Shown here in pieces: positions 1 through 10,035 of a DNA stretch of 64,000 nucleotides. Numbering within the stretch: position 1 is the first letter of the stretch; the number at the start of each line of letters is the position of its first letter. The DNA is from Salvelinus alpinus (Eukaryota > Chordata > Actinopteri > Salmoniformes > Salmonidae), in NCBI RefSeq assembly GCF_045679555.1, contig NC_092115.1, forward strand, positions 37,611,728 through 37,675,727, written 5' to 3'. A program made the translations under genes and the position numbers. The notes below the pieces were generated by a model. That model saw nothing but the letters and a program-made list of their open reading frames with translations. It was not told the origin of the DNA and ran no database searches.

Positions 1-397
1 TTGGGTAAACTCCCTCTTTACCTCTGTAGTCTGGTCTCCTTCACCACCAGCAGTTACCATACCCGGTCTGCTAGGTGGCTGCTACTTAAAGTCCCCAGGA
101 CATTCACAGTATTAGGCAAGACTGCCTTCTCTTCTTGTGCACCAGACGCATGGAATAATCTGCAATCCATGCTTCATCTAGATATGTTAGTGCCACTGAA
201 TTAATTTAAAATATTGCTGGGAGACTGTTACAGACGAGTGTAAATGCATTTTTTTAGTCTGGATTATGTTGTTGTATTGTATTAAGTCTGTAATGTATTG
301 ATTGTTGCTGCCTTCTTGGCCAGGTCTCCCTTGAAAAAGAGACTCTGGGTCTCAATGGGCTTTTTCCTGGTTAAATGAAGGTTAAATAAAAATAATA
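1..397 (+). mobile_element. 3' end of an L2/CR1-like LINE (5' cut by window edge)
   Basis: An open frame at 1-204 looks like the extreme C-terminus of a LINE reverse-transcriptase polyprotein (aromatic/basic segment ending with a SAPDAWNNLQ-like motif, also found near the C-terminus of the larger LINE at 11.6 kb as CDWNELQKSLKL). After the stop comes an AT-rich 3' UTR and a terminal segment with 'ttggccaggtctcccttga', 'gagactctgggtctcaatg' and a final 'ggttaaataaa' run. This matches the type of 3' tail used by fish L2/CR1 LINEs. The sense strand is +. The start lies outside the window. The element stops abruptly against Tc1-like sequence at about 398, so one probably inserted in or next to the other. 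Confidence 0.65.
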
Positions 398-1144
398 AAG
401 TGGTCCCATGGACAGATACTCCAATCTCCGCTGGGAGCTTTGCAGCTCCTTCAGGGTTATCTTTGGTCTCTTTGATGCCTCTAATTAATGCCCTCCTTGG
501 TCCGTGAGTTTTGGTGGGCAGCCCTTTCTTGGCAGGTTTGATGTGGTGCCATATTCTTTAAAAAAAAAATAATAATGGATTTAATGGTGCTCCGTGGGAT
601 GTTCAAAGTTTGGGATATTTTTTTATAACCCAAACCTGATCTGTACTTCTCCACAACTTTGTCCCTGGCCTGTTTGGAGAGCTCCTTGGTCTTCATGGTG
701 CTGTTTTCTTGGTGATACCGCTTGCTTGGTGATACCGCTTGCTTGGTGATACCGCTTGCTTAGTTGTGTTGCAGACTCTGGGGGCCTTTCAGAGCAGAGC
801 ATATATGCTGAGATCATGTGACAGATCATGTGACACTTAGATTGCACACAGGTGGACTTTATTTAACAAATTATGTGACTTCTGAAGGTAATTGGTTGCG
901 CCAGATCTTATTTAGGGGCTTCATAGCAAAGGGGGTGAATACATATGCGCGCACCACTTTTCCTTTTGACATTTTTTAAAATTTATTTAAACAAGTTATT
1001 TTTTTTCATTTCACTTCACCAAGTTGGACTATGTTGTGTATGTCCATTACATGAAATCCAAATAAAAATCAATTTAAATGACAGGTTGTAATGCAACAAA
1101 ACAGGAAAAATGCCAAGGGGGATGAATACTTTTGCAAGGCACTG
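398..1144 (-). mobile_element. Tc1-like DNA transposon, truncated, one terminal inverted repeat left
   Basis: The right end (about 1108-1144) is a Tc1-type terminus ending 'gcaaggcactg' followed by the TA target dinucleotide at 1145-1146. Reading leftwards on the - strand gives a Tc1-style 5' leader and then an N-terminal transposase helix-turn-helix. The other terminus and the catalytic DDE part are missing; the element is cut at about 398 by a LINE end. Region 705-755 holds three copies of a 17-bp unit (ttgcttggtgataccgc, first copy variant) just upstream of the transposase start. Confidence 0.75.
481..696 (-). pseudogene. Tc1-like transposase N-terminus (paired-type HTH only)
   Basis: A 71-residue frame beginning MKTKELSKQARDKVVEKY with the classic Tc1 first helix-turn-helix: an RSGLGYKKISQ...NIPRSTIKSI pattern at residues about 19-42. 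In this family the domain binds the terminal inverted repeats. The frame then runs into low-complexity A/T and loses the second HTH and the D-D-E catalytic domain, so no active transposase can be made. Full Tc1 transposases are about 340 residues. The start was chosen from the conserved M-K/R-x-K-E opening of the family. Confidence 0.7.
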
Positions 1145-1146
1145 TA

Positions 1147-1626
1147 CGTTCCCAAAACAGGTACATTTTTTAAATTCCTTTCTCAGAACATTTAAAAAAC
1201 GTTCAGTTTTACCGGTCAAGAAACTTACAGTATGGCTTCGTTCCCAAAACCAAAGGGAAACAAAAAACGTATGTTCCCATAACTTCCGAGGAACCAAAAT
1301 GTGCAAGCTGGGAATTGACAAAAATTGCTTTAATTCTTGGGTTATGACACTATATACCAGTGTAGCAATTGTACCAAACCCCTAAGGCATTCAAATTATA
1401 ATTGAACAGGTAAAGAGGTATGCTTAGATAGCCTATAGCCTTTTACACTGAATTATGCATAATAATTATGGCTCTACGTTGCAGAAAAAAAGCTGTTTCA
1501 GGTGTTTGAAAAATGGCAAATTCTCCAACTTCCGCTACGCCCCTGCCAAATCAATACAGTAGGCTATACATGCACATGATTCTGAATGTACTGTAATGCC
1601 TAAGTGGATTCTTAAAAAAACTATGT
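1147..1626. other. AT-rich intergenic stretch, no gene seen
   Basis: Both strands have only short frames. The first 180 bases contain several related words around 'gttccc' and 'gaaccaaa', suggesting an old dispersed repeat, but no ends or target duplication could be defined. Confidence 0.4.
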
Positions 1627-1995
1627 ATTGGTCACATACAAATTTTTAACAGATGTTATTGCGCGTGTAGCGAAATGCTATATAAATATTAGATTGAGCA
1701 ATGTCGAGTAGCATTGACTAAAACACAGTCGAAGAGAATACAGTATATACATATGAGATGAGTAAAGCAGTATGTAAACATTATTAAAGTGACTAGTGTT
1801 CAATTATTAAAGTGGCCAGTGATTCCAAGTCTATTTATATAGGGCTGTAGCCTCTACGGTGCATGGTTGCGTAACTGGGTGGAAGCCGGCAAGTGATTGG
1901 ATTTATCAGTCTGATGGCCTTGAGATAGAAGCTGTTTTTCAGGCTCTTGGTCCTAGCTCTAGGTGTCCTGGAAAGCGGGTAGCTTGAGAAGATGA
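1627..1995 (-). mobile_element. 3' end of a Rex1-like LINE
   Basis: Reads on the - strand into the same 3' UTR as the larger copy at 24388-24850: shared words include 'gtgtagcgaaatgct', 'gagatgagtaaagcagtat', 'gtgactagtgttc' and 'ggttgcgtaactgggtgga'. Only the last coding codons and the 3' UTR remain, so the copy is strongly 5'-truncated. The usual TTTGAT tail repeats are eroded here. Confidence 0.75.
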
Positions 1996-2613
1996 GAAAG
2001 CAAACAAAACACTAATATACTACATCTGTAATGAAGTTATCTGTATTAAATGTATACATGCATATGATTAGATACAATTATGATAAACTAAGTCTAACTG
2101 TCTTTTTCAGTAGTCTATAGATAATGTCAAGTGATGTTACCATCTGAATTCCAATCTGAATTTCCAGTGCTGTTCACTCAGATGAAACACTGACTGCAGC
2201 AGAATGACAGTAATTATAGCCTGAATAATAGATAATAGTGTACTAATAACAGAGCTGGGCTAGAATGGGAATGCCTGGGAAGCTGTGCTGCAGGGCCAAG
2301 GAAGGCTACTACTCTACACACTTCACACAGTGTGCGGCAGGATTACATCAGAGCACAGGGCTGGTGTGTGTACAGAGGGAAGCCACGACATGATTCTTCA
2401 GTCTGTTTGATGCTAACTGACACACTAAATCCCACATAACTGCAGTACTGCAAGTGTGTGTGTGTGTGTGTGTTTCTTTGATTGCAGCATCTGATGTTAT
2501 CTGTGTAAACAAATAAACATTAAAAAAAATATGGGGTGGAAAAACATGGTGGAAACTTGGGGTGTAAAGTCACTCGTGGACACAGGAACTTCCTGCCCTT
2601 AAGACAAGTACAG

Positions 2614-2615
<2 letters not shown>
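1996..2615. other. Non-repetitive intergenic stretch with a short (GT)n
   Basis: No convincing coding frame or mobile-element end. A (GT)10 tract lies at about 2453-2472. Confidence 0.4.

Positions 2616-2669
<54 letters not shown>
2616..2669. repeat. (TC)27 microsatellite
   Basis: Uninterrupted TC dinucleotides over 54 bp. It directly abuts the 3' end of a - strand LINE fragment, so it may have grown from that element's (GA)n tail. The Arg-Glu frame across it is meaningless. Confidence 0.95.
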
Positions 2670-2674
<5 letters not shown>

Positions 2675-3400
2675 AAGGGCTTTATTGGCTTGGGAAACAT
2701 ATGTTAACATTGCCAAAGCAAGTGAAGTAGATAATAAACAATAACAATTAACAGTAAACATTACACTCACAAAAGTTCCTAAATAATAAAAAACATTTCA
2801 AATGTAATATTACGTGCAAATAGTTAAAGTACAAAAGGGAAAGTAAATGCACATAAATATGGGTTGTATTTACAATGGTGTTTGTTCTTCACTGGTTGCC
2901 CTTTTCTTGTGGCAACAGATCACAAATGTTGCTGCTGTGATGGCACATTGATATTTCACCCAGTAGTTTATCAAAATTGGGTTTGCTTTCAAATTATTTT
3001 TGGATCTGTGTAATCTGAGGGAAATATGCGTCTCTAATGTAATCATACATTTGGTAGGAGGTTAGGAAGTGCAGCTCAGTTTCCACCTCATTCTGTTTGT
3101 TCTTTGAAATAGGGCAAAAAAGATTGAAGAAGTGGTTCACCCATACATCTCTGTTTTGGATAGATAACTCTTTGTGTTGTTGTTTGTTTAGTGTTTTCCA
3201 ATTTTCCCAGAAGTGGTTAGAGTCTATGGATTCTTCAATTACATTGAGCTGATTTCTAACGTGCTGTTCCTTCTTTTTCCATAGTGTATTTCTGTATTGT
3301 TCAAGTGATTCACCATAGTGAAGGTGTAGGCTCAGGTTTTCTGGGTCTCTATGTTTTTGGTTGGATAGGTTTCTCAATTTCTTTGTTAGGTTTTTGCATT
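2670..3400 (-). mobile_element. LINE fragment, region between endonuclease and reverse transcriptase plus 3' end
   Basis: On the - strand, 3377-2994 encodes 127 residues rich in charged and aromatic residues, with a KKKEQHVRNQL...IEESIDSNHFWENWKTLNK pattern. In fish LINEs this kind of segment lies between the endonuclease and the reverse transcriptase. It is followed by a short AT-rich sequence ending at the (TC)n array. The endonuclease and RT cores are absent, so there is a large internal deletion. Classification to a LINE family is uncertain. Confidence 0.55.
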
Positions 3401-4130
3401 CTTCATCAAATCATTTGTCATTCTTATTCATTTTCTTCTGTTTTCTGTTTGACATTTTTGGATTTGATAGGGAAGCTGAGAGGTCAAATATACTGTTTAG
3501 GTTTTCTACTGCCAAGTTACCACGCATGAGATTCCCACATTGTAGCCTGTACATTGAATATATTCACTGATCATATACTCTTCCTTGGCAAATAAAGATG
3601 CGGTTCAGGTATGCATCTCTGAGACATTCTTTTTCAGTCATGTCAAACTCCATTATTTGAATGATGCTGTGACTGCATGTATGTATTACAATTATACACT
3701 TCAACAGTGTTTACCACTCCTGCTCCTGGGACATCAATGATTACATATTGTAATTATGCAATAGACTAGAAACATGATTGATTTGTAATTCATTTATACA
3801 GAAAAAAAACGATGCATATCTAACTCCCTTCATTTGCATTAATCTGAGGACACATTATAGTATTTCAATAAGATATTTAATTTCAACCAGTAGAGAATGT
3901 GAAACGCTTTATTGAAAGAAGTTCATTATCCAGGTGTTATAAATACATAATAAATGCATTAATATTATGATAATTGTAATATAAATACAATTTCAATCTG
4001 TACTTCAATGCACATATGGTGGGCATGATTAAACGAGGAAGAAAGACCAGGTGGGGAGAGAGGTGTAGAAGACAGAAAGGGAAAGAGGTAAGAACAGAGG
4101 CAGACAGCATATGATTAATGAATTACAGTG
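3401..4130. other. AT-rich stretch, no gene seen
   Basis: The first 150 bp may still be decayed LINE (T-rich, continuing the - strand fragment). The rest is AT-rich, with no open frame over 60 codons that looks coding and no recognisable element ends. Confidence 0.35.
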
Positions 4131-4136
4131 CTACCC

Positions 4137-4255
4137 TAATATTCTCTCAGTTCATCACAATTGCAGTGTCTCCTAACCAGCCTTGGGCCCCCAGTTGGCC
4201 CGAAGGTTATCTTAAGAGCGGGTGAGGTGGCGATGACGGGACTGGCTTCCTCTCA
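4137..4255 (-). CDS. Candidate last coding exon of an unidentified host gene
   Basis: On the - strand a GC-balanced open segment follows a possible acceptor (ttttgatgtgag) and reads EASPVIATSPALKITFGP, then a Gly/Pro stretch, a Cys/Arg-rich stretch and a stop (TAG) at about 4137. Its base composition differs from the AT-rich surroundings and no mobile-element family is recognised. A second reading from a tandem AG acceptor gives a short proline-rich tail instead. No function can be assigned; the exon call rests on composition, the splice-like motif and the open frame only. Confidence 0.28.
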
Positions 4256-4580
4256 CATCAAAACATACCTGCAGACGAGTGACAGATGGGTAGAGAGAGA
4301 GCATGATTAAGCCTTGTTTTTACATTTTTTTAACACAGTCAGTCACTCTGGGACTACAACATCGCTGTATGTATTTCAATGTAAAGCATCTCTTTAATAA
4401 TACTTCCTGTTGACCCGACCAAGTGACCCATCACCTATGATCATGCTGTGCCCTCTGTGTTAGCCAGTTCAGATGCAGGAGGGGTTCACAAAAACAGCTG
4501 ATATAACCTAGAATATTTAGGGAGAAGGGGGAGAGGGATAAAGTGAAGAAGAGAGACTGTTATTGTGTGTGTGTTCTCAC

Positions 4581-4617
4581 CTGGTGTCCACACTAAGTGG
4601 CTACAGAGTACTTTATG
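4581..4617 (-). CDS. Candidate 37-bp microexon
   Basis: On the - strand a strong pyrimidine tract and acceptor (tgtctgtttttcag) and a strong donor (CAG|gtgaga) bracket 37 bases. Only one frame is open (HKVLCSHLVWTP plus one base), and its phase joins the candidate exon at 4255-4137 without a stop. It does not join in phase to the candidate exon at 6.6 kb, so the exons may belong to alternative transcripts, or some of the calls are wrong. Confidence 0.25.
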
Positions 4618-4989
4618 CTGAAAAACAGACACATGGGGACAAACAATTGAAGATAATGTCAATAGAAGATAATGTATGTGATGCAGACACCTATCGGAGT
4701 GTACCTGAAACATTTAAATATAGAGTACAGTTGAAGTCGGAAGTTTACATACACCTTAGCCAAATACATTTAAACTCAGTTTTCACAATTCCTGACATTT
4801 AAATCTAGTAAAAAATTCCCTGTCTTAGGTCAGTTAGGATCACCACGTTATTATAAGAATGTGAAATGTCAGAATAATGGTAGAGAGAATGATTTATTTG
4901 AGCTTTTATTTCTTTCATCACATTCCCAGTGGGTCAGAAGTTTACAATTAGTATTTGGTAACATTGCCTTTAAATTGTTTAACTTGGGT

Positions 4990-5336
4990 TGTCACGACTT
5001 CCACCGAAGGTGGCTCCTCTCCCTATTCGGGCGGCGCTCGAATGTCTGTCTGGTCGTTCACCTGTGTCCTATTTTGGTTAATTAGTGAGGTATTTTAATC
5101 TCGCCCTACCCTCTTGGTTTTGTGCGGGATTGTTTCGTTTGCTGTCATTTGTTTGGGTTGCGTTTTCGTGTGTTCTGTTGAACAGGTGTTTTTCTGGACT
5201 GCGTTCCGGTTGTTTTGAGGCTACTGTTGTGGTCCTGTTCCTGTTCTTTGGACTTGTATAATAAACGCCCTTTCTTTACATTCGCTCTCTCCTGCGCCTG
5301 ACTCCACACCCACCTCTCCTTGGGGAGAACCTGACA
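4990..5336 (+). mobile_element. Solo LTR (Ty3/Gypsy-type) inside the Tc1 element
   Basis: Begins TGTCACGA and ends CCTGACA, and is flanked by the perfect 5-bp duplication 'tgggt' (4985-4989 and 5337-5341). Removing the LTR and one duplication restores a continuous Tc1 sequence. An AATAAA signal near 5260 fits the + orientation. TG...CA ends and a 5-bp target duplication are standard for Gypsy-class LTRs. The internal coding part was lost, presumably by LTR-LTR recombination. Confidence 0.88.
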
Positions 5337-5341
5337 TGGGT

Positions 5342-5758
5342 CAAACGTTCCACAAGCTTCCCACAATGAGTTGGGTGAATTTTGGCCCATTCCTCCTGAC
5401 AGAGCCGGTGTAACTGAGTCAGGTTTGCAGGCCTCCTTGCTCGCACACGCTTTTTCAGTTCTGCCCACAAATTTTCTATAGGATTGAGATCAGGGCTTTG
5501 GGATGGCCACTCCAATACCTTGACTTTGTTGTCCTTAAGCCATTTTGCCACAACTTTGGAAGTATGCTTGGGGTCATTGTCCATTTGGAAGACCCATTTG
5601 TGACCAAGCTTTAACTTCCTGACTGATGTCTTGAGATGTTGCTTCAACATATCCACATGATTTTCCTGCCTCATGAAGCCCTCTATTTTGTGAAGTGCAC
5701 CAGTCCCTCCTACAGCAAAGCACCCCCACAACAGGATGCTGCCACCCCTGTTCTTCAC
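5342..5758 (-). pseudogene. Tc1 transposase catalytic half
   Basis: On the - strand the frame contains the glycine box (GGSILLWGCFA), the second catalytic aspartate in QMDNDPKHT and the glutamate in SPDLNPIENLW, i.e. the D-34-E part of the DDE nuclease. The first aspartate segment (WSDE) lies upstream in another frame. The 3' end of the gene has run into the inserted LTR, so the native C-terminus is replaced. A frameshift separates it from the N-terminal half at 5974-6357. It cannot make a whole transposase. Confidence 0.88.
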
Positions 5759-5973
5759 GGTTGGGATGGTGATCTTCGGCTTGCAAGCCTCCCCCTTTTT
5801 CCTCCAAACATAACAATGGTCATTATGGCCAAACAGTTCTATTTTTGTTTCATCAGTCCAGAGGACATTTCTCCAAGTGCAGTTGCAAACCGTAGTCTGG
5901 CATTTTTATGGCGGTTTTGGAGCAGTGGCTTCTTCCTTGCTGAGCGACCTTTCAGGTTATGTCGATATAGAAC

Positions 5974-6357
5974 TCATTTTACTGTGGATATAGATACTTT
6001 TGTACCTGTTTCTTCCAGCATCTTCACGAGGTCCTTTGCTGTTGTTCTGGGAATGATTTGCACTTCTCGCACCAAAGTACGTTCATCTCTAGGAGACAGA
6101 ACGCGTCTCCTTCCTGAGCGGTATGACGGCTGCGTGGTCCCATGGTGTTTATACTTGCGTACTATAGTTTGTACAGATGAACGTGGTACCTTCAGGTGTT
6201 TGGAAATTGCTCCCAAGGATGAATCAGATTTTTTTTCTGAGGTCTTGGCTGATTTCTTTTGATTTTCCCATGATGTAAAGCAAAAAGGCACTGAGTTTGA
6301 AGGTAGGCCTTGAAAAACACCCACAGGTACACCTCCAATTGACTCAAATGATGTCAA
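5974..6357 (-). pseudogene. Tc1 transposase DNA-binding half
   Basis: Encodes the first helix-turn-helix (LGAISKHLKVPRSSVQTIVRK), the GRRR linker that acts as an AT-hook/nuclear signal in this family, and the second HTH (LVREVQIIPRTTAKDLVKML). The frame starts too far upstream. The real family start is a MGKS-type methionine at about 6270, and here it is displaced by a frameshift. It ends before the catalytic domain. Confidence 0.85.
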
Positions 6358-6611
6358 TTAGCCTATCAGAAGCTTCTAAAGCCATGACATAATTTTCTGG
6401 AATTTTCCAAGCTGTTTAAAGGCACAGTCAACTCAGTGTATGTAAACTTCTGACCCACTGGAATTGTGATACAGTGAATTATAAGTGAAATAATCTGTCT
6501 GTAAACAATTGTTGGACAAATGTATTGTGTCATGCACAAAGTAGATGTTAAACGAGTTTTAATGACTCCAACCTAAGTGTGTGTAAACTTCCGACTTCAA
6601 CTGTATGTGTC

Positions 6612-6718
6612 TCACCACTTGGTTATTGCAAGGCAAACCCCCAGGGAAATCATGACTTGGCAGCAACAGATAGCAACAGATAGTCCAATGAAAATGGCTG
6701 TGTTCATGTCGTGTAAAT
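6612..6718 (-). CDS. Candidate exon with membrane-like hydrophobic segment
   Basis: On the - strand, after an acceptor-like 'gctaattttcag', the frame reads LHDMNTAIFIGLSVAI, then CCCQVMISLGVCLA and ends ITKW followed by TGA (or is spliced at TG|gtgaga). About 24 uncharged residues in a row would make one transmembrane helix. The entry phase (two bases) fits the one-base overhang of the candidate exon at 6942-6838. The right end of the Tc1 insertion lies only 7 bp beyond the stop. No family recognised. Confidence 0.3.
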
Positions 6719-6837
6719 CTGAAAATTAGCAACTGACATCTTAAGGGTTTTTTAATTCATGCATGTGAGACAGGTTCCATGTACAACAAGACAGGCAGAG
6801 ACGAAAAGAGAAAAAGAACACAGAACATTTTAATTAC

Positions 6838-6942
6838 CTCTGGTTATGGACACTTTTGCCAGCAATAAATCTTCTACGGCCTGTTCCTCGGACAGTGAAC
6901 ATCTGGCAATATCTACATTTTCGAACCCTTGATCAGCTCGCT
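6838..6942 (-). CDS. Candidate acidic exon of an unidentified host gene
   Basis: On the - strand an acceptor (ctactttcagag) and donor (AGAG|gtaatt) bracket about 105 bases, open in only one frame: RADQGFENVDIARCSLSEEQ, then AVEDLLLAKVSITR. The peptide is acidic and amphipathic. With the second AG of the tandem acceptor the phase joins the candidate exon at 7039-7001 upstream and the hydrophobic exon at 6718 downstream. Three consecutive phase-compatible pieces are suggestive, but each is short and the tandem acceptor gives some freedom. Confidence 0.3.
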
Positions 6943-7000
6943 CTCTGAAAGTAGCATATGTCATTTTCAGGATACGTCAATACAGCCCAGTGCTGCTTAC

Positions 7001-7039
7001 CTGAGATGTCATCCTCACACAGTCCTTCTTCGTAGGTGT
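7001..7039 (-). CDS. Candidate 39-bp exon
   Basis: A strong donor (TCAG|gtaagc) on the - strand and an acceptor (tcatagcag) bracket 39 bases reading TYEEGLCEDDIS in the frame that links to the exon at 6942. The pyrimidine tract before the acceptor is weak. Confidence 0.25.
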
Positions 7040-7042
7040 CTG

Positions 7043-8415
7043 CTATGACTTATTTTGTGTTGCAAAAAAGTTGCTTTCAGAACAATTATTTTTGATTGAA
7101 AATAAAAAATGTTTTGCTCTCGACAAAAAGAGACAAATGTACCTCCACAGAATATTACAATTTGCCTGTGAATTGCCACACCTTCATACAAACATGCTAC
7201 TGCATGCAGAATTCTTGAATAACAACCGAAGATGCTGCCATATCCTGCCAGCATGCCCACAAGTCACTCAGGCGCAGAATGATGACGCGTGGAAGAGGGA
7301 AAGGAATTAGATGGGTACAGCAATTTGCTGCAAGTTGGGGATTGGGGCTAATTGCTGAACAATAGACTATTCAATCAACCTTTACTAAAGAATAGTCTAA
7401 TAGCCGAGCTAGGTGTGAAACCCCCCCCCCCCTCCTATCACAGACCAGATTTGCCCTAACGACCAAGGGGTAGCTTGCTACTAATGTAATAAAGTAATGA
7501 CTTTTCAAATAAGTTACATTACATGTTATGTTGGCTGACAATTTATTAGCTACGCTGTCGTTGCGAACCACATAGCATATCATTACAGCAGTATGTACTG
7601 GTATGTTAGCTAGCTACCTAACGTTAGTAGTTATACATCAAACTTGCCAGTATATTAACTATAGGCTATCTAACTACCCAACGTTTATTGACTTGATTAT
7701 TCCTGTCATTCTTAGCTTAGCTAAATGGTATAGTCGTTGTGCTTTCTAAATGGACATTCGGGTGCTTTCGTAAATTCGCTCTGGCTATCTATAGGCTGGA
7801 CAATAGAATGAGTCAAAATTCACACATGGCTGAAAAACAGCTTAAGAACGTTGGCTAAACTGGAACACTAGCGCGAACCCATAGCAAATGAATGGAATCG
7901 AACGTTCGCAGTGCCTGTTTTGACTGAAGTGATGCATAGAATTCCATTTCACCTAAATGGCACAAAAAAATTTATCCATTTTTATTTTTCCCCTACAATC
8001 TGTTCGTCGGACAAAACTGGAAAAAAAACTACTTGTGTAGAAAGTAAACATCCGCACCTCGATGGTGTCAACTGTGCTTATGTCTGCATAATGAGAAAGT
8101 AGGGGAAAAAAACAAACTTTGGACTATTTCTGGTCTAGCGATCGATGCCCAGACTTACATAATTACAAAAAAGAGATTCTCCTAATTTAAAATGGTGCCC
8201 GACTTGAAAAAACCCGAAATATTCACAGTGAGATATTTGGGGAAATAGACCGGCATGCATCTCCATAGGAAAACAATGGGGGGAAGCGGAGCTCAACGTT
8301 CCAAGGGCAAAAATAATTTTGGGGGCTAGCATTTGATGACAACCGAGCTAGCTGCCCAGCCTTACATAATTAGAAAGAGGAGATTATCATGATTAAAATG
8401 GCATCCGACTTCATG
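7043..8415. other. Intergenic/intronic stretch with poly-C and a direct repeat pair
   Basis: No gene seen. A 14-base C run lies near 7418. Two related 70-bp segments, about 8139-8210 and 8343-8415, share 'acttacataatta' / 'ccttacataatta' and 'aaaatggtgcccgactt' / 'aaaatggcatccgactt' and lie about 205 bp apart. Frequent 'gctagct' words are typical of fish AT-rich spacer. Confidence 0.4.
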
Positions 8416-9520
8416 TTATCTCACCACAGTCAAAATTGCAGAGATGTCACTCTCTACCTCCAGCTCTCCGGGTCTGGTTGAGGTTTTTCTTTGAGCTGGA
8501 CAATTGTTTGTGCTGACTGAAGTGTGTTCACCTGCTGTTCCAGCTCCGCCTGCCTTACCTCCAGTTGGGTGAATTTCAATGAGGGAGTAGTACTCTGTGC
8601 GGGGAGGTTGACTTTCCGCTTGGGGTTTCTTGTCTGTGGGGTTGTATAATGAAAAGGTCTGGTCTGACATGCTCGGGGTGGGGGTATCTTTCTCAAGAAA
8701 GAGCTGATCCTGCTGAGTATCTCTTTCATACTGTAAAAGTCCAGCTGAAACTGTTTGGGTTTGGCCTGTACCATTACTGTTCCAGATTTGTCCAGGTTCA
8801 CATTGTCTGACTCAGAGTCCTCGTTGTCTAGTATCCTGAGTTGCCACCCATCGCTAACACCCCCCCCCCCCCTCTTAACAGAGGAGTTTAATATAGCACT
8901 TCGCCATGCCAGGGGATGGTCTGTGTGGAAGATTAAGTTGCTTATGTTCCCATTTTTATAAAAGTCTCCTGATTTTCCATAATTAGCTTGTACTCTTTTT
9001 GTGCTTTATCCTTTTATACATCCAGAGGGTACTGTATTGTAAATACCTCTGAACAGCAGGAGTGGGCTTCAAAGGCTTCTGCATTTGGGTGGGGTAGGCT
9101 GTGAGACACTCCTGCCATTGTTGGGCTCAAGGGCTTTGACACATCTCACTTCACTCCTCAGTGCTAATTGATGTTGTATCTGTTCGGTCCTAGCAAGCTT
9201 GGTAGCCTTTTCTTAGCATTCAGTCCTTATAAAGTAAAGTATATCATTGTAATGTATTTTTCTTCTTGGCTTTGAAAATAGCTTCAGACTAAATATTACT
9301 CACTCAGTTTCAGGTTTCTGTTGTTTATTTGCCAGACCATTTGCTGTACAGCTTGGAAAGAAGAATCTTTGGTAGTATGAATCCTTCCAGGTAATTCTGT
9401 CCAAATTCAGGTTGTAGGTTTGGAGTTTTGATTTGAAGTGAAGGTTATGTTGTGGAGGGTAGTATCCTGTATATGTCCTTGCAGAAAAATCCAAGTTTAT
9501 CTAACTCTAAATCTATCTTT
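8416..9520 (-). other. Possible decayed LINE ORF1 or unidentified coding remnant
   Basis: The - strand frame 8801-8454 encodes about 115 residues with a Pro/Arg-rich centre and a heptad-like C-terminal part (LKFTQLEVRQAELEQQVNTL), suggesting a coiled coil. A second - strand frame at 9494-9300 is rich in aromatic residues. A poly-C run near 8861 interrupts the region. LINE ORF1 proteins are often coiled coils, but no RNA-binding motif is visible, so this is only a guess. Confidence 0.25.
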
Positions 9521-9860
9521 TTGTAAAAACATGCTGGAAAATGTGGGAGCTCACATGCAGCTGTGTCTCTCTACCTCTCCTCTCTCTCCCTCTCTCTCTC
9601 TCTACTCTGTGTTCAGTGGATTGAAGTAGAAAATTAAATCTTCATTAGCAATCTTAATTAGACTTCGATCTCCCCACTGTAAGTTGACAGAGAATCTATA
9701 GTGTAACAGGGGAAGACAGGGGTAGGGGTAATCATAGAATGGAAGCTTTAGGGTTAGTAAGTTACACAGGAAGAACTAGGCCTACTCTCCAAAGGAAATT
9801 AGATAACTGACAAAGGAGAGAATTAGATTTATAAGCATACAGACACGTTGCCAACTGTAT

Positions 9861-10035
9861 TATATTTTAGCTAGGCAAGAACAAATTCTTATTTTCAGTG
9901 ACGGCCTAGGAACAGTGGGTTAACTGCCTTGTTCAGGGGCAGAACGACTGATTTTTACCTTGTCAGCTCAGGGATTCGATCTTGCAACCTTTACAATTAC
10001 TAGTCCAACGCTCTAACCAATAGGCTACCTGCCGC
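9861..10035 (-). mobile_element. HpaI-type SINE
   Basis: On the - strand: a tRNA-like head starting 'gcggcaggtagcctattgg', A box (about ggttagagcgttgg), B box (about ggttgcaagatcgaatccc), then 'acaaggtaaaaatcag', 'gttaacccactgttccta' and the tail 'gaatttgttcttgcctag'. This order matches the salmonid HpaI SINE. The element is full length with scattered substitutions. Confidence 0.88.

Larger units (their letters stand above)
4728..6603 (-). mobile_element. Sleeping Beauty-type Tc1-like transposon (IR/DR ends), decayed
   Basis: The outer ends are inverted copies of 'cagttgaagtcggaagttta' (4728 onward) and its complement (to 6603), flanked by TA at 4726-4727 and 6604-6605. A second, inner copy of the binding-type repeat ('gggtcagaagtttac') lies about 200 bp inside each end, at about 4933 and about 6450. 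This IR/DR layout defines the salmonid Tc1 group used to rebuild Sleeping Beauty. The transposase reads on the - strand and is broken. The element contains a 347-bp solo LTR; without it the length is about 1.5 kb, normal for the family. Confidence 0.92.

Noticed and set aside
2570..2770. Frame with an Arg-Glu run
   Set aside because: Produced by the (TC)27 tract; so are the Ser-Leu and Arg-Glu frames at 41727-42110.
5636..6262. 208-codon + strand frame
   Set aside because: Antisense shadow of the Sleeping Beauty-type transposase remnants.
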